Origin: an uncultured Bacilli bacterium
Lineage (GTDB): Bacteria > Bacillota_I > Bacilli_A > RF39 > UBA660
Direction of reading: 5' to 3'
Length of the DNA stretch: 12,059 nucleotides
Assembly (NCBI GenBank): GCA_947626215.1
Contig: CANQRJ010000034.1
Coordinates: 1 to 12,059, forward strand
The position numbers were made by a program, and so were the translations under genes. The notes under the pieces were generated by a model, which searched no databases, was not told where the DNA came from, and was given only the letters and a program-made list of their open reading frames with translations. This document shows positions 1 through 6,777 of the stretch, in pieces. Within the stretch, counting starts at the first letter, position 1; every line of letters begins with the position of its first letter.

Positions 1-469
1 ATTTGGTTCTAAACTTCCACTTGTTAATTTATGAGAAATATCTGTTTCTACATCTTCTTTGATAGTAGGTTCTACTTCACTATAACTATCAAGTTCTTTT
101 CCTGCACTGTCATTTAAACTGACTTTAATATACCCATCACTTATTCTTTTCATTTCATCTGGTAATTTAATTTCTTCTAAGTTTACTTGATAATATGCTA
201 AGGTATCACAGGTATTTTTAATGGTAAAAGTATATCCTTTTTCTTTCATTCCTTCTTCATCTGTGACTGGATAAGCTTTTTCTAAAGTGATTCCTTCACT
301 TTCATTTAAAATTTTTACTTCAAAACATTCACTAGAAAGTACATTTGTATCTTTTTGATTCATTTGAAGCATCCAATAGGCATAAGATAAACTGATTCCA
401 CCTATGAGTAATAATATAATAAATAATGGAAGTTTCTTAAATACCCCCCCCCGTACTTCTTTTTTCCAT
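1..469 (-). CDS. Secreted/anchored surface protein, 5' part, frame broken by a G-tract (partial, runs off the left edge)
   Basis: Starts at ATG 469-467 behind a strong AAGGAGG site 10 nt upstream. After six codons the reading frame meets nine G (444-452, C on the plus strand), which shifts it to a TAA at 439-437, so the strict product is only 10 residues. With eight G the frame stays open to the window edge (about 156 residues): a basic start (MEKRSTGG, then VFKK), a hydrophobic stretch at about residues 13-28, the boundary SLSYAYW, then a polar domain with two Cys (in SSECFEV and KNTCDTL) that could form a disulfide. The start resembles SipW-dependent/TasA-camelysin-type signal peptides, but I cannot name the family. 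It is either a contingency gene in its OFF state, a recent pseudogene, or intact with a homopolymer sequencing error. It is transcribed separately from the ABC operon upstream of it. Confidence 0.7.
444..452. repeat. Homopolymer run of nine C (G on the coding strand)
   Basis: Nine C in a row stand out in an AT-rich region. They lie inside codons 6-9 of the minus-strand gene starting at 469. Eight or eleven G give the long frame; nine or ten give early stops. This is the classic layout of a slipped-strand phase-variation tract. Confidence 0.85.
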
Positions 470-507
470 ACTTTGAGTGCCTCCTTAGTTTCGCTATTTC
501 TATATTT

Positions 508-536
508 ATTCTACATGAAAAATCTCTCTTTTGCAA
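508..536 (-). promoter_or_regulatory. Candidate promoter of the G-tract surface gene
   Basis: On the minus strand TTGCAA (531-536) and TAGAAT (508-513) are separated by 17 nt, leaving a leader of about 30 nt before the ATG at 469. The -35 box is the loop of the terminator of the ABC operon, so terminator and promoter would share sequence. Prediction from consensus only. Confidence 0.4.
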
Positions 537-549
537 GAGAGAATTTTTT
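518..549. terminator. Bidirectional hairpin terminator after the ABC operon
   Basis: Perfect 8-bp stem TCTCTCTT (523-530) / AAGAGAGA (535-542) with a 4-nt loop. It is followed by five T on the minus strand (522-518) and by a T run on the plus strand (544-549). It lies 15 nt past the permease stop codon. Confidence 0.8.
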
Positions 550-557
550 ACTTTATT

Positions 558-1871
558 TTATGATTTCTTTTTAATCGATTGAAACATTTTTTTCCATAAT
601 TTCTGAGAAGAATAATTTAAGATTCCTACTTTATAAATTCTTAACCCATAATGGAAAACGATCCATGTAAATAATACGATTAAAATAGTTGAAATAGCAA
701 GTTCTAAAATACTTAGTTCTCCAAGTAAAAATAAGACTGGGGCGAGTAAAAAGGAAATCATTGGAATAAAGGCCGCGAATTTAATAAAGAATGCTCCTTC
801 AAACTGAGTAGCCATTAAAGCAAGATAATAGCCTATCATAATCATTAGCATCATCGGTGTTTGAAGTTGTTGGAAGTCTTCTAAACTGGTGGTCATGGAC
901 GCTAAGACTCCGGCGACAATCGCGTACAATAAGAAACTTGATAAAAATAAGATGATTAATAGTGGTAGTCCTTGTAATAAAACATCAATGAGCCCTGAAG
1001 ATTTTACAGTATTTAAAAGGGAACTTACACTTCCTATCGTATCGGCATTTACGAAACTAGATCCGGTAAAAATCCATCTAGAACCTAGAGCAATGGCTCC
1101 ATATAAAAGAAGTAATAATCCTTGAATTCCTACAAAGAGAGTGGAAGAAATGATTTTCGATAGAAAATGAACTTTTGGAGACACATTTGAAATAATAATT
1201 TCCATACTTCTTGTGGTTTTCTCATCATTTACTTCGGCTCCAATCATTTGAACTAACATCAAAATTAGAAAAAAGCAAGGAAGAATTATCACAAAAGAAA
1301 CTCCTGTCGCGACTAAGTCTTTATTTTCACTTTCGGTACTATTTTCATTCATCGTTGTAAAAGTTATATTTGGTGGTGAAGTGATTTTCTCTATTTCTTC
1401 CATCGTTAAGCCACTTTCTTGAATGGCCATAGTTTCTTTCACCGTACTAAGGGCGCTTGTAAGCACTTGCTCAGTCATCATTCCTACTTCATCGTAACTT
1501 ATGATTTCCCCTTCTATTTCACCCGTTTTTCCTTTTGATAGAATCATAAGAAGTTCATTTGGGTTTTCTTTTAAATTTTCTTTTTCATCCTCTATTTTTT
1601 CTTTTTGTTCTAATAGATATTTTTGATTTGGTTGCAACGTGCTTGATATAGACTCAAAACTTTCTTTAAAAAGAGGGAATGCTCCAACTTCGTCTTCCAC
1701 ATAAACGGTGATGGTTTCTTCAAAATCTCCTCCAAATAAAGAAATCACTGAATCGATATTTACAAGAAAGATTAAAAGGCAAAGTAAGATGACATTTACA
1801 ACTTTAAACCATTTTGTTTTTATTTTTTTGTTTAAACTTTGTTGAATTAAAAATTTCATTTTATTTTTCAT
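558..1871 (-). CDS. ABC-2 type transporter permease, NatB/YhaP-like
   Basis: 437 residues, close to the length of NatB/YhaP-type permeases. Layout: an N-terminal membrane helix at about residues 23-40; a large hydrophilic loop, presumably outside the cell, to about residue 185; then five or six membrane helices (about 188-212, 238-265, 297-325, 340-358, 364-387 and 388-412), ending in a basic cytoplasmic tail. This is the ABC-2_membrane_3 topology. The start ATG overlaps the end of the ATPase gene by 11 nt, with GGGGGAAG just upstream. A second in-frame ATG four codons on is possible. With the ATPase it should form an exporter. NatAB exports sodium, but the substrate here cannot be read from sequence, and peptide or drug export is as likely. 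The hairpin at 518-549 ends the transcript. Confidence 0.88.
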   Translation of the reverse strand: MKNKMKFLIQQSLNKKIKTKWFKVVNVILLCLLIFLVNIDSVISLFGGDFEETITVYVEDEVGAFPLFKESFESISSTLQPNQKYLLEQKEKIEDEKENLKENPNELLMILSKGKTGEIEGEIISYDEVGMMTEQVLTSALSTVKETMAIQESGLTMEEIEKITSPPNITFTTMNENSTESENKDLVATGVSFVIILPCFFLILMLVQMIGAEVNDEKTTRSMEIIISNVSPKVHFLSKIISSTLFVGIQGLLLLLYGAIALGSRWIFTGSSFVNADTIGSVSSLLNTVKSSGLIDVLLQGLPLLIILFLSSFLLYAIVAGVLASMTTSLEDFQQLQTPMMLMIMIGYYLALMATQFEGAFFIKFAAFIPMISFLLAPVLFLLGELSILELAISTILIVLFTWIVFHYGLRIYKVGILNYSSQKLWKKMFQSIKKKS

Positions 1872-2760
1872 AAACTTCCCCCACTTTATTTAAAAATATT
1901 TCATGTAAGCTTGGATCTTCAACTTCAAATTTAGTAATTTCTTTTCCTTTTTTTACAACTTCAAAGACTGAATCAATAAACTCATCGCTTTCTAGTTTTA
2001 CAATGCATTCATCGGCATTTTTTTGAATTTCTAACACACCTTTTAAGTTTTCGATTTTCTTTAAATCGACGTCTCCTACAATATGAATGTTTTTACGACG
2101 ATAGTTCTTTTTAATCTCTTTTAATTCTCCTTCTAAGACACTTTTTCCTTTTACTAAAATAACTAATTTTTCACAAAACATTTCAACATGTTCCATTCGA
2201 TGTGATGAAAAAATAATGCTACTTCCTGATTTTTTAAATTCTCTTATAACATCCATAAATAATTCCACATTAATCGGGTCTAATCCTGTAAAAGGTTCAT
2301 CTAATATCAAAAGTTTTGGATGATGAATGATGGCACTGATAAACTGAATTTTTTGTTGATTTCCTTTTGATAATTCTTTTATTTTTCGGTTTTTATATTC
2401 TTTAATATGAAAACGGTTTAACCAGTAATCTAACTCTTTTAAAATTTCATTTTTTTCCATGCCTTTTAAAATTCCATAGTAAAGAATTTGTTCTTCTACT
2501 GTATATTTAGTGAGTAAACTTCTTTCTTCTGTTAAAAAGCCAATAGAATCCGTTAGATGATAATCTATTTTTTCTCCATTTAAAGTAATCTCTCCTTCGG
2601 TCGGTTCTAAAAGTCCAATAATCATTCGAAATGTCGTTGTTTTCCCGGCACCATTCAGTCCTAACAAACCAAAGATCTCCCCATCTTTTACTTCAAAAGA
2701 TAAATCATCAACGGCTTTTAGCTTATCATAATATTTTGTAACATGACTTAACTTTAACAT
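1861..2760 (-). CDS. ABC transporter ATP-binding protein, NatA/YhaQ-like
   Basis: 299 residues from the ATG at 2760, preceded by GGGAG at 8 nt. An upstream GTG at 2775 would add five residues and overlap the previous gene, and is less likely. Residue numbers from the ATG: Walker A GLNGAGKTTT at about 34-43, ABC signature LSKGNQQ at 130-136, Walker B LILDEP with D154/E155, D-loop about 160, switch His187. After about residue 210 comes the C-terminal domain usual for ABC-2 export ATPases. It powers the permease encoded immediately downstream, with which it overlaps, implying translational coupling. It is the middle gene of an operon starting with the RpiB-like gene, 5 nt upstream. All catalytic motifs are intact. 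Confidence 0.92.
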   Translation of the reverse strand: MLKLSHVTKYYDKLKAVDDLSFEVKDGEIFGLLGLNGAGKTTTFRMIIGLLEPTEGEITLNGEKIDYHLTDSIGFLTEERSLLTKYTVEEQILYYGILKGMEKNEILKELDYWLNRFHIKEYKNRKIKELSKGNQQKIQFISAIIHHPKLLILDEPFTGLDPINVELFMDVIREFKKSGSSIIFSSHRMEHVEMFCEKLVILVKGKSVLEGELKEIKKNYRRKNIHIVGDVDLKKIENLKGVLEIQKNADECIVKLESDEFIDSVFEVVKKGKEITKFEVEDPSLHEIFLNKVGEVYEK

Positions 2761-2765
2761 ATTTT

Positions 2766-3410
2766 TCACTCCCACGCATCAATTAATTGTTTTAAAATGA
2801 CTCCTAAAGAATCCTTTTTACAATCTTTAAAAAAGTTTTCTTCAAAGTAATCATTATGAACCATATTATATAATAGGTCTTTATCAAATTCTTCTAATAT
2901 TTCTTCGATTTCAATTTGACTACAACGTTTTAATTCTTTTAATTTTATTCTTTGAACCATTTGAACTTCTTTTCTTTCTTTTGGGTAACCAGATTCTTTT
3001 TCGGTTTGAAATAAAGTTTCAAAAATATTTTCTAATAATATTTCAGATCCAATTCCAAAGTTTTTACCAAAAGGAATTGAGATGGCATTTCCTCCGTTTA
3101 CTCTTAAGAAAAGCTCCATATCTACCGCGTCTTCTACAAGTCCACACGTTACATTGGGCATCGCATTCGCACTCATCATGGCACCTTCTCCAGTGGCACA
3201 CCCGGTAATTACAAAATCGACGACTTCTCCATTTAGTAAAATTCCTGTTAATATGCCTGCACCTACGTAATCTATGTCACAAGTTTTTCCTTCACTGACT
3301 CCATAATTAAATACTTCATGATGATATTTGGATGCGACTTTCTCTAAAACTTTCCATACAAATTCATTTTTCTTTTTTTGACTATTTTCCATTACTAAAG
3401 CTATTTTCAT
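2766..3410 (-). CDS. RpiB/LacA/LacB-family sugar-phosphate isomerase with C-terminal extension
   Basis: I chose the ATG at 3410 (214 residues) because AGGGGAAG lies 6 nt upstream; a longer frame from 3446 would start inside the promoter region. The core follows the RpiB fold pattern: a beta start MKIALVMENS, then FVITGCATGEG at about 66-76 matching the phosphate/substrate loop CGTGIG of RpiB, with Cys71 in the catalytic position, then SANAMPNVTCG and GGNAISIPFG in place of the family's HNNANVLALG. RpiB interconverts ribose-5-P and ribulose-5-P; LacAB acts on galactose-6-P. Which sugar is used here is open. RpiB is normally about 150 residues; here some 65 extra residues, charged and probably helical, follow. 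It is the first gene of the operon with the ABC exporter, and ends in TGA. Confidence 0.8.
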   Translation of the reverse strand: MKIALVMENSQKKKNEFVWKVLEKVASKYHHEVFNYGVSEGKTCDIDYVGAGILTGILLNGEVVDFVITGCATGEGAMMSANAMPNVTCGLVEDAVDMELFLRVNGGNAISIPFGKNFGIGSEILLENIFETLFQTEKESGYPKERKEVQMVQRIKLKELKRCSQIEIEEILEEFDKDLLYNMVHNDYFEENFFKDCKKDSLGVILKQLIDAWE

Positions 3411-3432
3411 CTTTAACTTCCCCTCTATAAAA

Positions 3433-3461
3433 ATTATAAACGACAAAAGAAAAAAAGAAAA
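3433..3461 (-). promoter_or_regulatory. Candidate promoter of the RpiB-ABC operon
   Basis: A perfect TATAAT (3433-3438, minus strand) lies 23 nt before the chosen ATG at 3410. The -35 region at the right spacing (TTTTCT, 3456-3461) is weak and falls in the U-tract/stem of the preceding terminator. Confidence 0.4.
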
Positions 3462-3481
3462 GACTTGTTTCGCCTTTTCTT
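3450..3481 (-). terminator. Terminator after the DUF421 gene
   Basis: On the minus strand a 10-bp stem AAGAAAAGGC / GTCTTTTCTT (3481-3472 with 3464-3455, one G-T pair) has a 7-nt loop and runs into a T tract. It begins 14 nt past the stop codon of the DUF421 gene. Confidence 0.75.
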
Positions 3482-3494
3482 GTAAAGCTAAAAA

Positions 3495-4163
3495 TTAATA
3501 TAAACTCGATTTTCCATTTTGATCAATACTTAGTAACATGACTTCTTCTAATTTCACATGATGATTTTTTAAATAAGTACTTAACCACTTTTTCGTTTTC
3601 TTTGCTTTTTTTAATTCTTCTTCATCCAATACTCCATTTGATATAACCGAATAACAAACGGTTTGTTTTTTACTTTTTTTCTTCACCGTACTTTTTAAAT
3701 CACTTGTAGATAGATTTTGAGATTCTTTTTTAAGTAAGACTGAGACATCTCCAGACGGTTCTAGAATCGCCGTATCTAAGTTTGTGATATCAAAGCATCC
3801 TTTTAATCTACAATGTTCTAAAACTTGGGAAGGTGTAAGTTTCGCTTTTTCTAAGTTTTCTTCTACAAAATGATCATTTTCAAATAAAGTAAGCGCTTCT
3901 CCATCAATCATTTTTTCTGTTGTTTGAAAATAATAAGTCAGTAAAGAAACAAGATAACCAAAAGCTCCGAAAAGAATAATTGCAAAAATGCCATCCCAAA
4001 TTGAAACATCTAAACTAATAATTGTATCGGCTCCAATGGACCCGATTGTAATTCCAACTACATAATCATATAAAGTGAGTTGTTTAATTTGTTTGTTTCC
4101 TAAAATTCTTACAATAAAAAGTAAAACAAGAAAAATCAAAAAAGCACGAGTAAATATTTCCAT
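3495..4163 (-). CDS. DUF421 (YetF/YrbG-like) membrane protein
   Basis: 222 residues. Three membrane helices at about 5-22, 33-51 and 56-79, with the family-typical stretches RILGNKQIKQLTLYDYVVGI and ITIGSIGA between and in them. Then comes a cytoplasmic domain containing MIDGEALTLFENDHF and the region of ILEPSGDVSVLLKKE, where the family has its conserved LxxxG/LEPxGxLS signature. A second C-terminal lobe starts after a Lys-rich linker at about 155-165. B. subtilis has several such proteins, some with spore-germination links, but the biochemical role is unknown. The start ATG has AGGTGATG 4 nt upstream. It appears to be a single-gene transcript between the palindromic element at 4235-4318 and the terminator at 3450-3481. 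Confidence 0.85.
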   Translation of the reverse strand: MEIFTRAFLIFLVLLFIVRILGNKQIKQLTLYDYVVGITIGSIGADTIISLDVSIWDGIFAIILFGAFGYLVSLLTYYFQTTEKMIDGEALTLFENDHFVEENLEKAKLTPSQVLEHCRLKGCFDITNLDTAILEPSGDVSVLLKKESQNLSTSDLKSTVKKKSKKQTVCYSVISNGVLDEEELKKAKKTKKWLSTYLKNHHVKLEEVMLLSIDQNGKSSLY

Positions 4164-4234
4164 TCTTTCATCACCTAATAGTAATATGTTTGATTTTTAT
4201 TCTTTTATACTTTTTTATTTCTAACTTTAAAATT

Positions 4235-4318
4235 AAAAAAAATGCACAGTTTTTCAAAAATATTGTGCATTTTTACTTTTTTTAGACCCTTTTTTGCACA
4301 ACGACTGTGCATTTTTTT
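4235..4318. repeat. Palindromic element, copy A (double hairpin, downstream of fic)
   Basis: About 80 bp built of four TGCACA/TGTGCA half-sites. Hairpin 1: TGCACA 4243-4248 with TGTGCA 4264-4269. Hairpin 2: TGCACA 4295-4300 with TGTGCA 4306-4311, loop ACGAC. The outer ends form a perfect 15-bp inverted repeat (4236-4250 with 4304-4318). Read on the minus strand the last hairpin runs into eight T, so it should terminate fic; on the plus strand it ends in seven T. It matches copy B over 75 nt from the first TGCACA with three substitutions, in the same orientation. Confidence 0.85.
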
Positions 4319-4332
4319 GGTATTTTAATTAT

Positions 4333-5409
4333 TTATTTTTCTTTTCCAACAAAAACATTATAAATTTTATTATAACGATATCCTAATTTTGCATGTTTAG
4401 AGTCTTTCACTAAAATTCCAAGGTCTTCTAGTTTATCAATTAGTGTAGATACTGTATTTCTTGATACACCAGATTCTTCTGCAATTTCTCTTTTGGTAAA
4501 TACAATTTGATGCATGATAGCAGGCATGACTCTATAAATTGCATGACTTCTTAATTTTTCTATTAATTTCATATCTTCTTCATAAATTTTTTGAATTCTA
4601 TTAATTTTTGCAATATTACTGTTACATTGTTCAATAATACATTGAAGAAAGAACTTAATAAAACCTAACATATTTCCCTTACGACTTTCATTTAAAAATT
4701 TATGATAACTAGGTTTATACAATTCTATGACTTCAGAAAGAAATAGGATAGGTTCTTCATCTGTAAGTAAGGCAAGTTGTATAGGTATTAGAGCTCTTCC
4801 TAGTCTTCCATTTCCATCTCTATATGCATGAATTGTTTCAAATTGTGAATGAGAAATCGCCATATTTATAAATATTGGATCAATGTATAAATTATTCATA
4901 TAATCAAATAAATTATTTAATAGCAATGGTACATCTTCTGGAATAGGTGGAACAAATATCGCTTCTTCCATGGTACAACCTTTAGGACCAATCCAATTTT
5001 GAATATTTCTGATTTTTCCTGGTTCTTTATTATTTCCTCTTACACTATTTAATAGTATTTTGTGAATATGATTCAAAAAATGGATATCAATTCTTTTTTG
5101 CTCTTTTAAATAATCTTTTGCATATTCAATCACACTTTTTAAATTTTCAATCTCACGTGAGTCATCTGTTTTTGGCATATATTTTAAATAATACATATCA
5201 TCTTGAGATATTTGTGTTCCTTCAATTTGTGTAGATTTCAAACTTTCACTTAAAATGATAGAATCTAGGAAAAATCTTGAATCAAATTTACTTTTTTTTA
5301 AATTCGTCTTATATTCACCATATTTTTGATTTGCTTCTGCGATTAATGATAATAACTCCTTGTCAATTGTATAGTTCATTGGGAGTTTATTTGCTTTAAA
5401 TGGTTCCAT
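4333..5409 (-). CDS. Class II Fic family AMP-transferase with C-terminal winged helix
   Basis: 358 residues from ATG 5409, which has AGGAG 9 nt upstream; the ATG at 5418 abuts that site and is unlikely to be used. Order: a Fic_N region (about 1-80) holding the inhibitory-helix motif S-x-x-x-E-G (residues 59-64, STQIEG); the Fic core with the flap IGPKG...FVPPIPEDVP (about 140-170) and the catalytic motif HAYRDGNGRLGR (194-205) complete with His, acidic residue, GNGR and final Arg; then a winged-helix DNA-binding region at about 300-350 (TKREIAEESGVSRNTVSTLI). Such enzymes transfer AMP from ATP to hydroxyls on protein targets and are held off by the Glu of the inhibitory helix. No separate antitoxin is present or needed. 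It probably autoregulates, since an array of palindromes abuts its promoter. It is flanked by directly repeated elements, suggesting it arrived as a cassette. Confidence 0.92.
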   Translation of the reverse strand: MEPFKANKLPMNYTIDKELLSLIAEANQKYGEYKTNLKKSKFDSRFFLDSIILSESLKSTQIEGTQISQDDMYYLKYMPKTDDSREIENLKSVIEYAKDYLKEQKRIDIHFLNHIHKILLNSVRGNNKEPGKIRNIQNWIGPKGCTMEEAIFVPPIPEDVPLLLNNLFDYMNNLYIDPIFINMAISHSQFETIHAYRDGNGRLGRALIPIQLALLTDEEPILFLSEVIELYKPSYHKFLNESRKGNMLGFIKFFLQCIIEQCNSNIAKINRIQKIYEEDMKLIEKLRSHAIYRVMPAIMHQIVFTKREIAEESGVSRNTVSTLIDKLEDLGILVKDSKHAKLGYRYNKIYNVFVGKEK

Positions 5410-5429
5410 AAATCTCATCTCCTAAACAA

Positions 5430-5457
5430 ATTTTATCATATTTTTATCTAAAATCAA
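5430..5457 (-). promoter_or_regulatory. Promoter of the Fic gene
   Basis: Minus strand TTGATT (5452-5457), 16-nt spacer, TAAAAT (5430-5435) preceded by TG at the extended -10 position. The -35 box lies 1 nt from the edge of palindromic element B, so a protein bound to that element could affect this promoter. Confidence 0.55.
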
Positions 5458-5458
5458 G

Positions 5459-5538
5459 AAAAATGCACAGTTTTTTGAAAATATTGTGCATTTTTACTTT
5501 TTTTAGACCCCTTTTTGCACAACGACTGTGCATTTTTT
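5459..5538. repeat. Palindromic element, copy B (between dacA and fic)
   Basis: Same design as copy A: TGCACA 5464-5469 with TGTGCA 5485-5490, and TGCACA 5516-5521 with TGTGCA 5527-5532, enclosed by a 13-bp perfect outer inverted repeat (5459-5471 with 5525-5537). For dacA, whose stop is about 50 nt upstream in transcription, the minus-strand reading ends in a hairpin plus five T and should terminate. The distance between the two copies is 1,221 bp. Confidence 0.85.
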
Positions 5539-5589
5539 GATTTTTAATATTTTTTTATACTAAGTAGAATTTTTCTTATAATTGAATGA

Positions 5590-6777
5590 TTATTTCCTCT
5601 TTTTCTTATTTTTTTTCTTTCTTACGAAAAGTAAAACGATAAGAAATATGATGAGAAGAATGATGAGTGCTCCAAAAAGGATGTATTCTTTTTTTAATGA
5701 AATTTTATTTTGCATGTAAACATCAAATGTTGAAACCTCTTCTCCTAAAAAAGAAATATGAATGGTACCAATACAAGTATCTGGTTTTGTAAATGGAGTC
5801 ACTTCTTCTTTCTCATCATAAGTCACATTGAACGATTCTAAAGAACTTTCTTTTTCTAAATACTTGGTTATCGTTTCTTTAGCATAAACAGGGATAAACT
5901 CTTCTTCTGCATATTTAGTAGGAATTTCATATATTTTTTCTCCTTCTTCTACGATATTTTGATTTTCATAATGAGAAATAAAATAATCATAGATGGTTTT
6001 TGCATCCATTAGGTGTCTTGGGGTACTCCAGTCATTCGGTGCCCCACAAGTTACAAGCATATAATTTACATCACTTTCTTTGGCAATAGACGCGAGACAA
6101 AGACCTGCTTGATTCGTCGTTCCTGTCTTGCCACCTATTAAATAATCCATATCCAGATTGTAACGAGTTTTGGATCTTTCAATCGTGCTATAAAATGTGA
6201 GTCCATTAGTTGTCGTATAACTTTTGGATTCGATGATACTTTTAAATGTTTCATTTTGAAGTGCATACGTAAAAAGGATCGCGACATCTTTTACAGAGGA
6301 ATAGTGGCCTTCTTCATCAAGTCCTGTTTCATTTACAAAATGAGTATGGGAAAGGCCTAAACTTTCGGCTTTTTCATTCATAAGCGTATAAAATTTTTCT
6401 TTGCCAATTAATCTTGTTAAAGCTTGGGCGGCCTCGGCTCCTGATGGAAGCAAAAGTCCATAAAGTAAATCTTTTACGGTGACTTTATCTTGATACTTAA
6501 ATCCTGCCGTGGATGCACCTACTTCATATAATCCTTTAAAATCTTCATAAGTAATTGTGACTTCTTGGTCTAAGGATGCATTTTCTAAGGTAATCACTGC
6601 CGTCATAATTTTGGTTAAAGAGGCAATCGATATTTCTTCTTCACTATTTTTTTCATAAAGAATTTTGTTTTCATCTAAGTTATACAAAATCGCATTTTTC
6701 GATTCAATCGGAAGTTCTAAAGCAGAAACTGAAAAAGTAATAAAGAATAGAAAAAAGAAAAAGAATATTTTTTTCAT
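5590..6777 (-). CDS. dacA: D-alanyl-D-alanine carboxypeptidase (PBP5-like, peptidase S11)
   Basis: 395 residues. Signal peptide at 1-19 (MKKI, then a Phe-rich core, cleavage likely after SVSA). The penicillin-binding domain has the active-site motif SLTK (53-56, Ser53 nucleophile, Lys56 base) and KTGT (217-220). The middle motif, usually SxN, reads Ser-Gly-Ala (112-114). A C-terminal beta-rich region follows, then a membrane helix (about 362-383) and a very basic tail. PBP5 enzymes are normally held by an amphipathic helix; here a real transmembrane anchor is predicted. It trims the terminal D-Ala of peptidoglycan pentapeptides outside the cell, limiting cross-linking. ATGA overlap with the end of rarA, with GGAGG inside the rarA tail, implies coupled translation. 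The symbol is by family; dacF is equally possible. Confidence 0.88.
   Translation of the reverse strand: MKKIFFFFFLFFITFSVSALELPIESKNAILYNLDENKILYEKNSEEEISIASLTKIMTAVITLENASLDQEVTITYEDFKGLYEVGASTAGFKYQDKVTVKDLLYGLLLPSGAEAAQALTRLIGKEKFYTLMNEKAESLGLSHTHFVNETGLDEEGHYSSVKDVAILFTYALQNETFKSIIESKSYTTTNGLTFYSTIERSKTRYNLDMDYLIGGKTGTTNQAGLCLASIAKESDVNYMLVTCGAPNDWSTPRHLMDAKTIYDYFISHYENQNIVEEGEKIYEIPTKYAEEEFIPVYAKETITKYLEKESSLESFNVTYDEKEEVTPFTKPDTCIGTIHISFLGEEVSTFDVYMQNKISLKKEYILFGALIILLIIFLIVLLFVRKKKNKKKRK

Noticed and set aside
889..1125. Open frame on the plus strand inside the permease gene
   Set aside because: It lies antisense within a clear membrane protein gene, has no ribosome site and has a composition typical of a shadow frame.
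2760..2775. Longer ATPase form starting at GTG 2775
   Set aside because: It would overlap the previous gene's end and place the GGGAG site inside the coding region; ATG 2760 has correct spacing.
2981..3270. Two overlapping plus-strand frames inside the RpiB-like gene
   Set aside because: They are the reverse of a conserved enzyme core and lack start signals.
4235..5538. CRISPR array or repeat cluster
   Set aside because: There are only two copies, 1.2 kb apart with a gene between, and the short half-sites are parts of hairpins, not repeat-spacer units.
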